A stretch of 64,000 bases of DNA, from NCBI RefSeq assembly GCF_029227915.1, contig NC_079880.1:33537501-33601500 (forward strand). Direction: 5' to 3'. The translations under genes were made by a program, and so were the position numbers. The notes under the pieces are model-generated. The model saw only the letters and a program-made list of their open reading frames with translations. It had not been told where the DNA came from and ran no database searches. Shown here in pieces: positions 39,972-51,700 of this stretch. Each line of letters opens with the position of its first letter. Within the stretch, counting starts at the first letter, position 1. Origin of the DNA: Hydractinia symbiolongicarpus. Lineage: Eukaryota > Cnidaria > Hydrozoa > Anthoathecata > Hydractiniidae.

Positions 39972-42900
39972 GGCCGTATTATAGCCTTTTCATGGCCTGT
40001 GCATGTGGTTTACGGCGTTGTAAAGCCATGGAACCAGGAAAAACAACTTAGGACGTTCTAGTGTATTGAGAGTGGAAGGACTAGACCAATGGTAACCTGC
40101 GCAGGCACGCAAAACCACACGATTACGTGTAAGGTATTTAATAGGCGTCAAAAGGCCGTATTATAGCCTTTTCATGGCGTGTACATATGGTTTACGGCGT
40201 TGTAAAGCCATGGAACCAGAAAAAACAACTTAGGACGGCGTAGTGTATTGAGAGTGAAAGAACTAGACCAATGGTAACAAGCTTGGACGCGTGGAACCCC
40301 GTGATTTACGTGTAGGGCATTTAATAGGCGTCCAAAGGCCGTATTATAGCCTCTTCATGGCGTGTGCATGTGGATTACGGCGTTGTAAAGCCATGGAACC
40401 AGGGAAAACAACATAGGACGGCGTAGTGCATTGAGAGTGGAAGAACTAGACCAATGGTAACAAGCTTGGACGCGTGGAACCCGGTGATTTACGTGTAAGG
40501 CATTTAATAGGCGTCAAAAGTCCGTATTATAGCCTTTTCATGGCATGTGCATGTGGTTTACGGCGTTGTAAAGCCATGGAACCAGGAAAACCAACTTAGG
40601 ACGGCGTAGTGTATTGAGAGTGGAAGAACTAGACCAATGGTAACAAGCTTGGACGCGTGGAACCACGTGATTTACGTGTAAGGCCTTTATTCGGCGTCCA
40701 GAGGCCGTATTATAGCCTTTTCATGGCGTGTGCATGTGGATTACGGCGTTGTAAAGCCATGGAACCAGGGAAAACAACTTACGACGTTCTAGTGTATTGA
40801 GAGTGGAAGGACTAGACCAATGGTAACAAGCTTGGACGCGTGGAACCACGTGATTTACGTGTAAGGCCTTTATTAGGCGTCAGGCCGTATTATAGCCTTT
40901 TCATGGCGTGTGCATGTGGATTACGGCGTTGTAAAGCCATGGAGCCAGGGAATACAACTTAGGACGGTGTAGTGTATTGAGAGTGGAAGAACTAGACCAA
41001 TGGTAACAAGCTTGGACGCGTGGAACCCCGTGATTTACGTGTAAGGCATTTAATGGCCGTGAAAAGGCCGTATTATAGCCTTTTCATGGCGTGTGCACGT
41101 GGTTTACGGCGTTGTAAAGCCATGGAACCAGGAAAAACAACTTAGGACGGGGTAGTGTATTGAGAGTGGAAGAACTAGACCAATGGTAACAAGCTTGGAC
41201 GCGTGGAATCACGTGATTTACGTGTAAGGCCTTTATTCGGCGTCCAGAGGCCGTATTATAGCCTTTTCATGGCGTGTGCATGTGGATTACGGCGTTGTAA
41301 AGCCATGGAACCAGGGAAAACAACTTACGACGTTCTAGTGTATTGACAGTGGAAGGACTAGACCAATGGTAACAAGCTTGGACGCGTGGAACCACGTGAT
41401 TTACGTGTAAGGCCTTTATTAGGCGTCCAGAGGCCGTATTATAGCCTTTTCGTGGATTACGGCGTTGTAAAGCCATGGAGCCAGGGAAAACAACTTAGGA
41501 CGGTGTAGTGTATTGAGAGTGGAAGAACTAGACCAATGGTAACAAGCTTGGACGCGTGGAACCCTGTGATTTACGTGTAAGGCATTTAATGGCCGTCAAA
41601 AGGCCGTATTATAGCCTTTTCATGGCGTGTGCACGTGGTTTACGGCGTTGTAAAGCCATGGAACCAGGAAAAACAACTTAGGACGGGGTAGTGTATTGGG
41701 AGTGGAAGAACTAGACCAATGGTAACAAGCTTGGACGCGTGGAACCACGTGATTTACGTGTAAGGCCTTTATTAGGCGCCCAGAGGCCGTATTATAGCCT
41801 CTTCATGGCGTGTGCATGTGGATTACGGCGTTGTAAAGCCATGGAACCAGGGAAAACAACATAGGACGGCGTAGTGCATTGAGAGTGGAAGAACTAGACC
41901 AATGGTAACAAGCTTGGACGCGTGTAACCCGGTGATTTACGTGTAAGGCATTTAATAGGCGTCAAAAGTCCGTATTATAGCCTTTTCATGGCGTGTGCAT
42001 GTGGTTTACGGCGTTGTAAAGCCATGGAACCAGGAAAAACAACTTAGGACGGTGTAGTGTATTGAGAGTGGAAGAACTAGACCAATGGTAACAAGCTTGG
42101 ACGCGTGGAACCACGTGATTTACGTGTAAGGCCTTTATTCGGCGTCCAGAGGCCGTATTATAGCCTTTTCATGCCGTGTGCATGTGGATTACGGCGTTGT
42201 AAAGCCATGGAACCAGGGAAAACAACTTACGACGTTCTAGTGTATTGAGAGTGGAAGGACTAGACGAATGGTAACCTGCGCAGGCACGCGAAATCACACG
42301 ATTACGTGTAAGGTATTTAATAGGCGTCAAAAGGCCGTATTATAGCCTTTTCATGGCGTGTACATGTGGTTTACGGCGTTGTAAAGCCATGGAACCAGAA
42401 AAAACAACTTAGGACGGCGTAGTGTATCGAGAGTGGAAGAACTAGACCAATGGTAACAAGCTTGGACGCGTGGAACCACGTGATTTACGTGTAAGGCCTT
42501 TATTCGGTTTCCAGAGGCCGTATTATAGCCTTTTCATGGCGTGTGCATGTGGATTACGGCGTTATAAAGCCATGGAACCAGGGAAAACAACTTACGACGT
42601 TCTAGTGTATTGAGAGTGGAAGGACTAGACCAATAGTAACAAGCTTGGACGCGTGGAACCACGTGATTTACGTGTAAGGCCTTTATTCGGCGTCCAGAGG
42701 CCGTATTATAGCCTTTTCATGGCGTGTGCATGTGGATTACGGCGTTGTAAAGCCATGGAACCAGGGAAAACAACTTAGGACGGCGTAGTGTATTGAGAGT
42801 GGAAGAACTAGACCAATGGTAACAAGATTGGACGCGTGGAACCCCGTGATTTACGTGTAAGGCATTTAATAGGCGTCAAAAGGCCGTATTATAGCCTTTT

Positions 42901-45000
42901 CATGGCCTGTGCATGTGGTTTACGACGTTGTAAAGCCATGGAACCAGAGAAAAAAACTTAGGACGGCGTAGTGTATTGAGAGTGGAAGAACTCGACCAAT
43001 GGTAACAAGCTTGGACGCGTGGAACCACGTGATTTACGTGTAAGGCCTTTATTCGGCGTCCAGAGGCCGTATTATAGCCTTTTCATGGCGTGTGCATGTG
43101 GATTACGGCGTTGTAAAGCCATGGAACCAGGGAAAACAACTTAGGACGGCGTAGTGTATTGAGAGTGGAAGAACTAGACCAATGGTAACAAGCTTGGACG
43201 CGTGGAACCCCGTGATTTACGTGTAAGGCATTTAATAGGCGTCAAAAGGCCGTATTATAGCCTTTTCATGGCCTGTGCATGTGGTTTACGGCGTTGTAAA
43301 GCCATGGAACCAGGAAAAACAACTTAGGACGTTCTAGTGTATTGAGAGTGGAAGGACTAGACCAATGGTAACCTGCGCAGGCACGCGAAACCACACGATT
43401 ACGTGTAAGGTATTTAATAGGCGTCAAAAGGCCGTATTATAGCCTTTTCATGGCGTGGACATATGGTTTACGGCGTTGTAAAGCCATGGAACCAGAAAAA
43501 ACAACTTAGGACGGCGTAGTGTATCGAGAGTGGAAGAACTAGACCAATGGTAACAAGCTTGGACGCGTGGAACCTTGTGATTTACGTGTAAGGCCTTTAT
43601 TAGGCGTCCAGAGGCCGTATTATAGCCTTTTCATGGCGTGTGCATGTGGATTACGGCGTTGTAGAGCCATGGAGCCAGGGAAAACAATTTAGGACGGCGT
43701 AGTGTATTGAGAGTGGAAGAACTAGACCAATGGTAACAAGCTTGGACGCGTGGAACCCCGTGATTTACGTGTAAGGCATTTAATGGGCGTCAAAAGGCCG
43801 TATTATAGCCTTTTCATTGCCTGTGCATGTGGTTTACGGCGTTGTAAAGCCATGGAACCAGGAAAAACAACTTAGGACGGCGTAGTGTATTGGGAGTGGA
43901 AGAACTAGACCAATGGTAACAGGCTCGGACGCGTGGAACCACGTGATTTACGTGTAGGGCCTTTATTAGCCGTCCAGAGGCCGTATTATAGCCTTTTCAT
44001 GGCGTGTGCATGTGGATTACGGCGTTCTGAAGCCATGGAACCAGGAATAACAACTTAGGACGTTCTAGTGTATTGAGAGTGGAAGGACTAGACCAATGGA
44101 AAATTGCGCAGGCACGCGAAACCACACGATTACGTGTAAGGCATTTAATAGGCGTCAAAAGGCCGTATTATAGCCTTTTCATGTCGTGTGCATGTGGTTT
44201 ACGGCGTTGTAAAGCCATGGAACCAGGAAAAACAACTTAGGACGTTCTAGTGTATTGAGAGTGGAAGGACTAGACCAATAGTAACAAGCTTGGACGCGTG
44301 GAACCACGTGATTTACGTGTAAGGCCTTTATTAGGCGTCCAGAAGCCGTATTATAGCCTTTTCATGGCGTGTGCATGTGGATTACGGCGTTGAAAAGCCA
44401 TGGAACCAGGTAAACAACTTAGGACGGCGTAGTGTATTGAGAGTGGAAGAACTAGACCAATGGTAACAAGCTTGGACGCGTGGAACCACGTGATTTACGT
44501 GTAAGGCATTTAATAGGCGTCAAAAGGCCGTATTATAGGATTTTCATGGCGTGTGCATGTGGTTTACGGCGTTGTAAAGCCATGGAACCAGGAAAAACAA
44601 CTTAGGACGTTCTAGTGTATTGAGAGTGGAAGGACTACACCATTGGTAACCTGCGCAGGCACGCGAAACCACACGATTACGTGTAAGGCATTTCAGAGGC
44701 GTCAAAAGGCCGTATTATAGCCTTTTCATGGCGTGTACATGTGGTTTACGGCGTTGTAAAGCCATGGAACTAGAAAAAACAACTTAGGACGGCGTAGTGT
44801 ATCGAGAGTGGAAGAACTAGACCAATGGTAACAAGCTTGGACGCGTGGAACCTTGTGATTTACGTGTAAGGCCTTTATTAGGCGTCCAGGGCCGTATTAT
44901 AGCCTTTTCATGGCGTGTGCATGTGGATTACGGCGTTGTAAAGCCATGGAGCCAGCGAAAACAACTTAGGACGGCGTAGTGTATTGAGAGTGGAAGAACT
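39143..45000 (+). repeat. Block S, third copy (32 monomers, 5,858 bp)
   Basis: This copy has the S order without the internal 14-mer duplication and keeps the monomer lost at 22.8 kb. Two private deletions account for the 16-bp change of shift inside it: 3 bp at about 40,881 (GGCGTCAGGCCG) and 13 bp at 41,450/41,451 (CTTTTCGTGGATTAC). Its left end overlaps the right end of the second 17-mer copy, so the two structures share monomers. Confidence 0.85.
41440..41460 (+). repeat. Monomer with 13-bp internal deletion
   Basis: The sequence runs CCTTTTCGTGGATTACGG where all neighbours have the segment holding ATGGCGTGTGCATG between. The deletion removes the ATG-GCGTGTGC part of the monomer and shifts the minus-strand reading frame, which is the only reason an open frame of about 69 codons appears in the homogenised core at 41,267-41,476. 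It is absent from the two parallel copies at 18.9 and 21.5 kb. Confidence 0.85.
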
Positions 45001-46730
45001 AGACCAATGGTAACAAGCTTGGACGCGTGGAACCCCGTGATTTACGTGTAAGGCATTTATTGGGCGTCAAAAGGCCGTATTATAGCCTTTTCATGGCGTG
45101 TGCACGTGTTTTACGGCGTTGTAAAGCCATGGAACCAGGCAAAACAACTTAAGACGGCGTAGTGTATTGGGAGTGGAAGAGCTAGACCAATGGTAACAAG
45201 CTTGGCGCGTGGAACCACGTGATTTACGTGTAAGGCTTTATTAGGCGTCCAGAGGCCGTATTATAGCCTTTTCATGGCGTGTGCATGTGGATTACGGCGT
45301 TGTAAAGCCATGGAACCAGGGAAAACAACTTAGGACGGCGTAGTGTATTGAGAGTGGAAGAACTAGACCAATGGTAACAAGCTTGGACGCGTGGAACCCG
45401 GTGATTTACGTGTAAGGCATTTAATAGGCGTCAAAAGGCCGTATTATAGCATTTTCATGGCGTGTGCATGTGGATTACGGCGTTCTGAAGCCATGGAACC
45501 AGGAATAACAACTTAGGACGTTCTAGTGTATTGAGAGTGGAAGGACTAGACCAATGGTAACAAGCTTGGACGCGTGGAACCACGTGATTTACGTGTAAGG
45601 CCTTTATTAGGCGTCCAGAGGCCGTATTATAGCCTTTTCATGGCGTGTGCATGTGGATTACGGCGTTGAAAAGCCATGGAACCAGGTAAACAACTTAGGA
45701 CGGCGTAGTGTATTGAGAGTGGAAGAACTAGACCAATGGTAACAAGCTTGGACGCGTGGAACCACGTGATTTACGTGTAAGGCATTTAATAAGCGTCAAA
45801 AGGCCGTATTATAGGATTTTCATGGCGTGTGCATGTGGTTTACGGCGTTGTAAAGCCATGGAACCAGGAAAAACAACTTAGGACGTTCTAGTGTATTGAG
45901 AGTGGAAGGACTACACCAATGGTAACCTGCGCAGGCACGCGAAACCACACGATTACGTGTAAGGCATTTCAGAGGCGTCAAAAGGCCGTATTATAGCCTT
46001 TTCATGGCGTGTACATGTGGTTTACGGCGTTGTAAAGCCATGGAACTAGAAAAAACAACTTAGGACGGCGTAGTGTATCGAGAGTGGAAGAACTAGACCA
46101 ATGGTAACAAGCTTGGACGCGTGGAACCTTGTGATTTACGTGTAAGGCCTTTATTAGGCGTCCAGGGCCGTATTATAGCCTTTTCATGGCGTGTGCATGT
46201 GGATTACGGCGTTGTAAAGCCATGGAGCCAGCGAAAACAACTTAGGACGGCGTAGTGTATTGAGAGTGGAAGAACTAGACCAATGGTAACAAGCTTGGAC
46301 GCGTGGAACCCCGTGATTTACGTGTAAGGCATTTATTGGGCGTCAAAAGGCCGTATTATAGCCTTTTCATGCCGTGTGCACGTGTTTTACGGCGTTGTAA
46401 AGCCATGGAACCAGGCAAAACAACTTAAGACGGCGTAGTGTATTGGGAGTGGAAGAGCTAGACCAATGGTATTAAGCTTGGCGCGTGGAACCACGTGATT
46501 TACGTGTAAGGCCTTTATTAGGCGTCCAGAGGCCGTATTATAGCCTTTTCATGGCGTGTGCATGTGGATTACGGCGTTGTAAAGCCATGGAACCAGGGAA
46601 AACAACTTAGGGCGGCGTAGTGTATTGAGAGTGGAAGAACTAGACCAATGGTAACGACGCGTGGAACCCGGTGATTTACGTGTAAGGCATTTAATAGGCG
46701 TCAAAAGGCCGTATTATAGGATTTTCATGG
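44240..46730 (+). repeat. 7-mer tandem duplication (1,276 bp)
   Basis: TGAAAAGCCA at 44,391/45,667, TTTCAGAGGC at 44,691/45,967 and CTTGGCGCGT at 45,201/46,477 all give a 1,276-bp shift. Copy 1 ends near 45,460, where its monomer switches to GCGTTCTGAAG, and copy 2 ends near 46,730. Several single-base changes and a 1-bp deletion (AAGGCTTTA near 45,235) separate the copies, so it is older than the 14- and 17-mer pairs. Confidence 0.8.
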
Positions 46731-48005
46731 CGTGTGCATGTGGTTTACGGCGTTGTAAAGCCATGGAACCAGGGAAAACAACTTAGGACGGCGTAGTGTA
46801 TTGAGAGTGGAAGAACTAGACCAATGGTAATAAGCTTGGACGCGTGGAACCTTGTGATTTACGTGTAAGGCATTTAATAGGCGTCAAAAGGCCGTATTAT
46901 AGCATTTTCATGGCGTGTGCATGTGGTTTACGGCGTTGTAAAGCCATGGAACTAGGAAAAACAACTTAGGACGTTCTAGAGTATTGAGAGTGGAAGGACT
47001 AGACCAATGGTAACCTGCGCAGGCACGCAAAACCACACGATTACGTGTAAGGCATTTAATAGGCGTCAAAAGGCCGTATTATAGCCTCTTCATGGCGTGT
47101 GCATGTGGATTACGGCGTTGTAAAGCCATGGAGCCAGCGAAAACAACTTAGGACGGCGTAGTGTATTGAGAGTGGAAGAACTAGACCAATGGTAACAAGC
47201 TTGGACGCGTGGAACCCCGTGATTTACGTGTAAGGCATTTATTGGGCGTCAAAAGGCCGTATTATAGCCTTTTCATGCCGTGTGCACGTGTTTTACGGCG
47301 TTGTAAAGCCATGGAACCAGGCAAAACAACTTAAGACGGCGTAGTGTATTGGGAGTGGAAGAGCTAGACCAATGGTATTAAGCTTGGCGCGTGGAACCAC
47401 GTGATTTACGTGTAAGGCCTTTATTAGGCGTCCAGAGGCCGTATTATAGCCTTTTCATGGCGTGTGCATGTGGATTACGGCGTTGTAAAGCCATGGAACC
47501 AGGGAAAACAACTTAGGGCGGCGTAGTGTATTGAGAGTGGAAGAACTAGACCAATGGTAACAAGCTTGGACGCGTGGAACCCGGTGATTTACGTGTAAGG
47601 CATTTAATAGGCGTCAAAAGGCCGTATTATAGGATTTTCATGGCGTGTGCATGTGGTTTACGGCGTTGTAAAGCCATGGAACCAGGGAAAACAACTTAGG
47701 ACGGCGTAGTGTATTGAGAGTGGAAGAACTAGACCAATGGTAATAAGCTTGGACGCGTGGAACCTTGTGATTTACGTGTAAGGCATTTAATAGGCGTCAA
47801 AAGGCCGTATTATAGCATTTTCATGGCGTGTGCATGTGGTTTACGGCGTTGTAAAGCCATGGAACTAGGAAAAACAACTTAGGACGTTCTAGAGTATTGA
47901 GAGTGGAAGGACTAGACCAATGGTAACCTGCGCAGGCACGCAAAACCACACGATTACGTGTAAGGCATTTAATAGGCGTCAAAAGGCCGTATTATAGCCT
48001 CTTCA
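46180..48005 (+). repeat. 5-mer tandem duplication (906/913 bp)
   Basis: CTTGGCGCGT at 46,477/47,383 is shifted 906 bp and ACGTTCTAGA at 46,971/47,884 is shifted 913 bp. The 7-bp step is a deletion in copy 1 at about 46,656 (GGTAACGACGCG lacks AAGCTTG). Private variants GGTATTAAGC, CTTAGGGCGG and TTCTAGAGTATT occur in both copies. The left half overlaps the second copy of the 7-mer. Confidence 0.82.
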
Positions 48006-48730
48006 TGGCGTGTGTATGTGGTTTACATCGTTGTAAAGCCATGGAACCAGGGAAAACAACTTAGGACGGCGTAGTGTATTGAGAGTGGAAGAACTAGACC
48101 TATGGTAACAAGCTTGGACGCGTGGAACCCCGTGATTTACGTGTAAGGCATTTAATAGGCGTCAAAAGGCCGTATTATAGCCTTTTCATGGCGTGTGCAT
48201 GTGGTTTACGGCGTTGTAAAGCCATGGAACCAGGAAAAACAACTTAGGACGTTCTAGTGTATTGAGAGTGGAAGGGCTAGACCAATGGTAACCTGTGCAG
48301 GCACGCGAAACCACACGATTACGTGTAAGGCATTTATTAGGCGTCAAAAGGCCGTATTATAGCCTCTTCATGGCGTGTGTATGTGGTTTACATCGTTGTA
48401 AAGCCATGGAACCAGGGAAAACAACTTAGGACGGCGTAGTGTATTGAGAGTGGAAGAACTAGACCAATGGTAACAAGCTTGGACGCGTGGAACCCCGTGA
48501 TTTACGTGTAAGGCATTTAATAGGCGTCAAAAGGCCGTATTATAGCCTTTTCATGGCGTGTGCATGTGGTTTACGGCGTTGTAAAGCCATGGAACCAGGA
48601 AAAACAACTTAGGACGTTCTAGTGTATTGAGAGGGGAAGGGCTAGACCAATGGTAACCTGTGCAGGCACGCGAAACCACACGATTACGTGTAAGGCATTT
48701 AATAGGCGTCAAAAGGCCGTATTACAGCCT
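48000..48730 (+). repeat. A-B dimer repeat (365 bp)
   Basis: CTTCATGGCG at 48,001 recurs at 48,366, a shift of 365 bp, the sum of one 183-bp A monomer and one 182-bp B monomer. Both copies share GTTTACATCGTTG and the B form CCTGTGCAGG. From here to 51.3 kb B monomers are frequent (near 48,291, 48,655, 49,204, 49,567, 50,117, 50,848, 51,023 and 51,208), with two or three in succession near 51 kb, unlike the first 10 kb. Confidence 0.78.
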
Positions 48731-51700
48731 TTTCATGGCGTGTGCATGTGGTTTACGGCGTTGTAAAGCCATGGAACCAGGAAAAACAACTTAGGACGGC
48801 GTAGTGTATTGAGAGTGGAAGAACTAGACTAATGGTAACAAGCTTGGACGCGTGGAACCACGTGATTTACGTGTAAGGCCTTTATTAGGCGTCAAAAGGA
48901 CGTTCTATAGCCTTTTCATGGCGTGTGCATGTGGATTACGGCGTTGTAAAGCCATGGAACCAGGGAAAACAACTTAGGACGGCGTAGTGTATTGAGAGTG
49001 GAAGAATTAGACCAATGGTAACATGCTTGGACGCGTGGATTCCGGTGATTTACGTGTAAGGCATTTAATAGGCGTCAAAAGGCCGTATTATAGCATTTTC
49101 ATGGCGTGTGCATGTGGTTTACGGCGTTGTAAAGCCATGGAACCAGGAAAAACAACTTACGACGTTCTAGTGTATTGAGAGTGGAAGGACTAGACCAATG
49201 GTAACCTGCGCAGGCACGCGAAACCACACGATTACGTGTAAGGCATTTAATAGGCGTCAAAAGGCCGTATTAAAGCCTCTTCATGGCGTGCGTATGTAGT
49301 TTACATCGTTGTAAAGCCATGGAACCAGGGAAAACAACTTAGGACGGCGTAGTGAATTGAGAGTGGAAGAACTAGACCAATGGTAACAAGCTTGGACGCG
49401 TGGAACCCCGTGATTTACGTGTAAGGCATTTAATAGGCGTCAAAAGGCCGTATTATTGCCTTTTCATGGCGTGTGCATGTGGTTTACGGCGTTGTAAAGC
49501 CATGGAACCAGGAAAAACAACTTAGGACGTTCTAGTGTATTGAGAGTGGAAGGACTAGACCAATGGTAACCTGGGCAGGCACGCGAAACCACACGATTAC
49601 GTGTAAGGCATTTAATAGGCGTCAAAAGGCCGTATTACAGCCTTTTCATGGCGTGTGCATGTGGATTACGGCGTTGTAAAGCCATGGAACCAGGGAAAAC
49701 AACTTAGGACGGCGTACTGTATTGAGAGTGGAAGAACTAGACCAATGGTAACATGCTTGGACGCGTGGAACCACGTGATTTACGTGTAAGGCATTTAATA
49801 GGCGTCAAAAGGCCGTATTATAGCATTTTCATGGCGTGTGCATGTGGTTTACGGCGTTGTAAAGCCATGGAACCAGGGAAAACAACTTAGGACGGCGTAG
49901 TGTATTGAGAGTGGAAGAACTAGACCAATGGTAACAAGCTTGGACGCGTGGAACCTTGTGATTTACGTGTAAGGCCTTTATTAGGCGTCCAGAGGCCGTA
50001 TTATAGCCTTTTCATGGCGTGTGCATGTGGATTACGGCGTTCTGAAGCCATGAAACCAGGAATAACAACTTAGGACGTTCTAGTGTATTGAGAGTGGAAG
50101 GACTAGACCAATGGTAAATTGCGCAGGCACGCGAAACCACACGATTACGTGTAAGGCATTTAATAGGCGTCAAAAGGCCGTATTATAGCCTTTTCATGTC
50201 GTGTGCATGTGGTTTACGGCGTTGTAAAGCCATTGAACCAGAGAAAAAAACTTAGGACGGCGTAGTGTATTGAGAGTGGAAGAACTAGACCAATGGTAAC
50301 AAGCTTGGACGCGTGGAACCCCGTGATTTACGTGTAAGGCATTTAATAGGCGTCAAAAGGCCGTATTATAGTCTTTTCATGGCGTGTGCATGTGGTTTAC
50401 AGCGTTGTAAAGCCATGGAACCAGGAAAAACAACTTAGGACGTTCTAGTGTATTGAGAGTGGATGGACTAGACCAATGGTAACAAGCTTGGACGCGTGGA
50501 ACCACGTGATTTACGTGTAAGGCCTTTATTAGGCGTCCAGAGGCCGTATTATAGCCTTTTCATGGCGTGTGCATGTGGATTTCGGCGTTGTAAAGCCATG
50601 GAACCAGGGAAAACAACTTAGGACGGCGTAGTGTATTGAGAGTGGAAGAACTAGACCAATGGTAACAAGCTTGGACGCGTGGAACCACGTGATTTACGTG
50701 TAAGGCATTTAATAGGCGTCAAAAGGCCGTATTATAGGATTTTCATGGCGTGTGCATGTGGTTTACGGCGTTGTAAAGCCATGGAACCAGGAAACACAAC
50801 TTAGGACGTTCTAGTGTATTGAGAGTGGAAGGACTAGACCAATGGTAACCTGCGCAGGCACGCGAAACCACACGATTACGTGTAAGGCATTTAATAGGCG
50901 TCAAAAGGCCGTATTATAGCCTCTTCATGGCGTGTGCATGTGGTTTACGGCGTTGTAAAGCCATGAAACCAGGGAAAACAACTTAGGACGGCGCAGTGTA
51001 TTGAGAGTGGAAGGACTAGACCAGTGGTAACCTGCGCAGGCATGCGAAACCACACGATTACGTGTAAGGCATTTAATAGGCGTCAAAAGGCCGTATTACA
51101 GCCTTTTCATGGCCTGTGTATGTGGTTTACGGCGTTGTAAAGCCATGGAACCAGGAAAAACAACTTAGGACGTTCTAGTGTATTGAGAGTGGAAGGACTA
51201 GACCAATAGTAACCTGCGCAGGCACGCGAAACCACACGATTACGTGTAAAGCATTTAATAGGCGTCAAAAGGCCGTATTACAGCCTTTTCATGGCCTGTG
51301 TATGTGGTTTACGGCGTTGTAAAGCCATGGAACCAGGAAAAACAACTTAGGACGCTCTCGTGTATTGAGAGTGGAAAGACTAGACCATTGATAACCTGCG
51401 CAGGGACGCGGACCCACGTGATTTACGTGTAACTTTATTAGGCGGCAAAAAGCGGTATTATTGTTTTTCAATGGTGTGTGCATGTAGTTGACGGCGTTCC
51501 AAAGCTATGGAGCCAGAGAAAACAACTTAGGACGTCGTAGTGTATTGAGAGTGGAAGAACTAGATCAATGAGAACAAGCATTTACGTGTAAGCCATTTAA
51601 TAGGCGTCAAAAGGCAGTATTATAGCGTTTTCATGTCGCGTGCATGTGGTTTACGGCGCTCTAAAGCCATGGAACCAGGAAAAACAACTTAGGACGTCGT

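Noticed and set aside
41267-41476. Isolated open frame of 69 codons in the core
   Set aside because: It exists only because the 13-bp deletion at 41,450 shifts the frame past the usual stop. The parallel copies at 18.9 and 21.5 kb lack it.
46595-46615. Telomere-type TTAGGG
   Set aside because: It is a single-base variant of CTTAGGACGG in one monomer and its copy near 47,515; there is no run of it.
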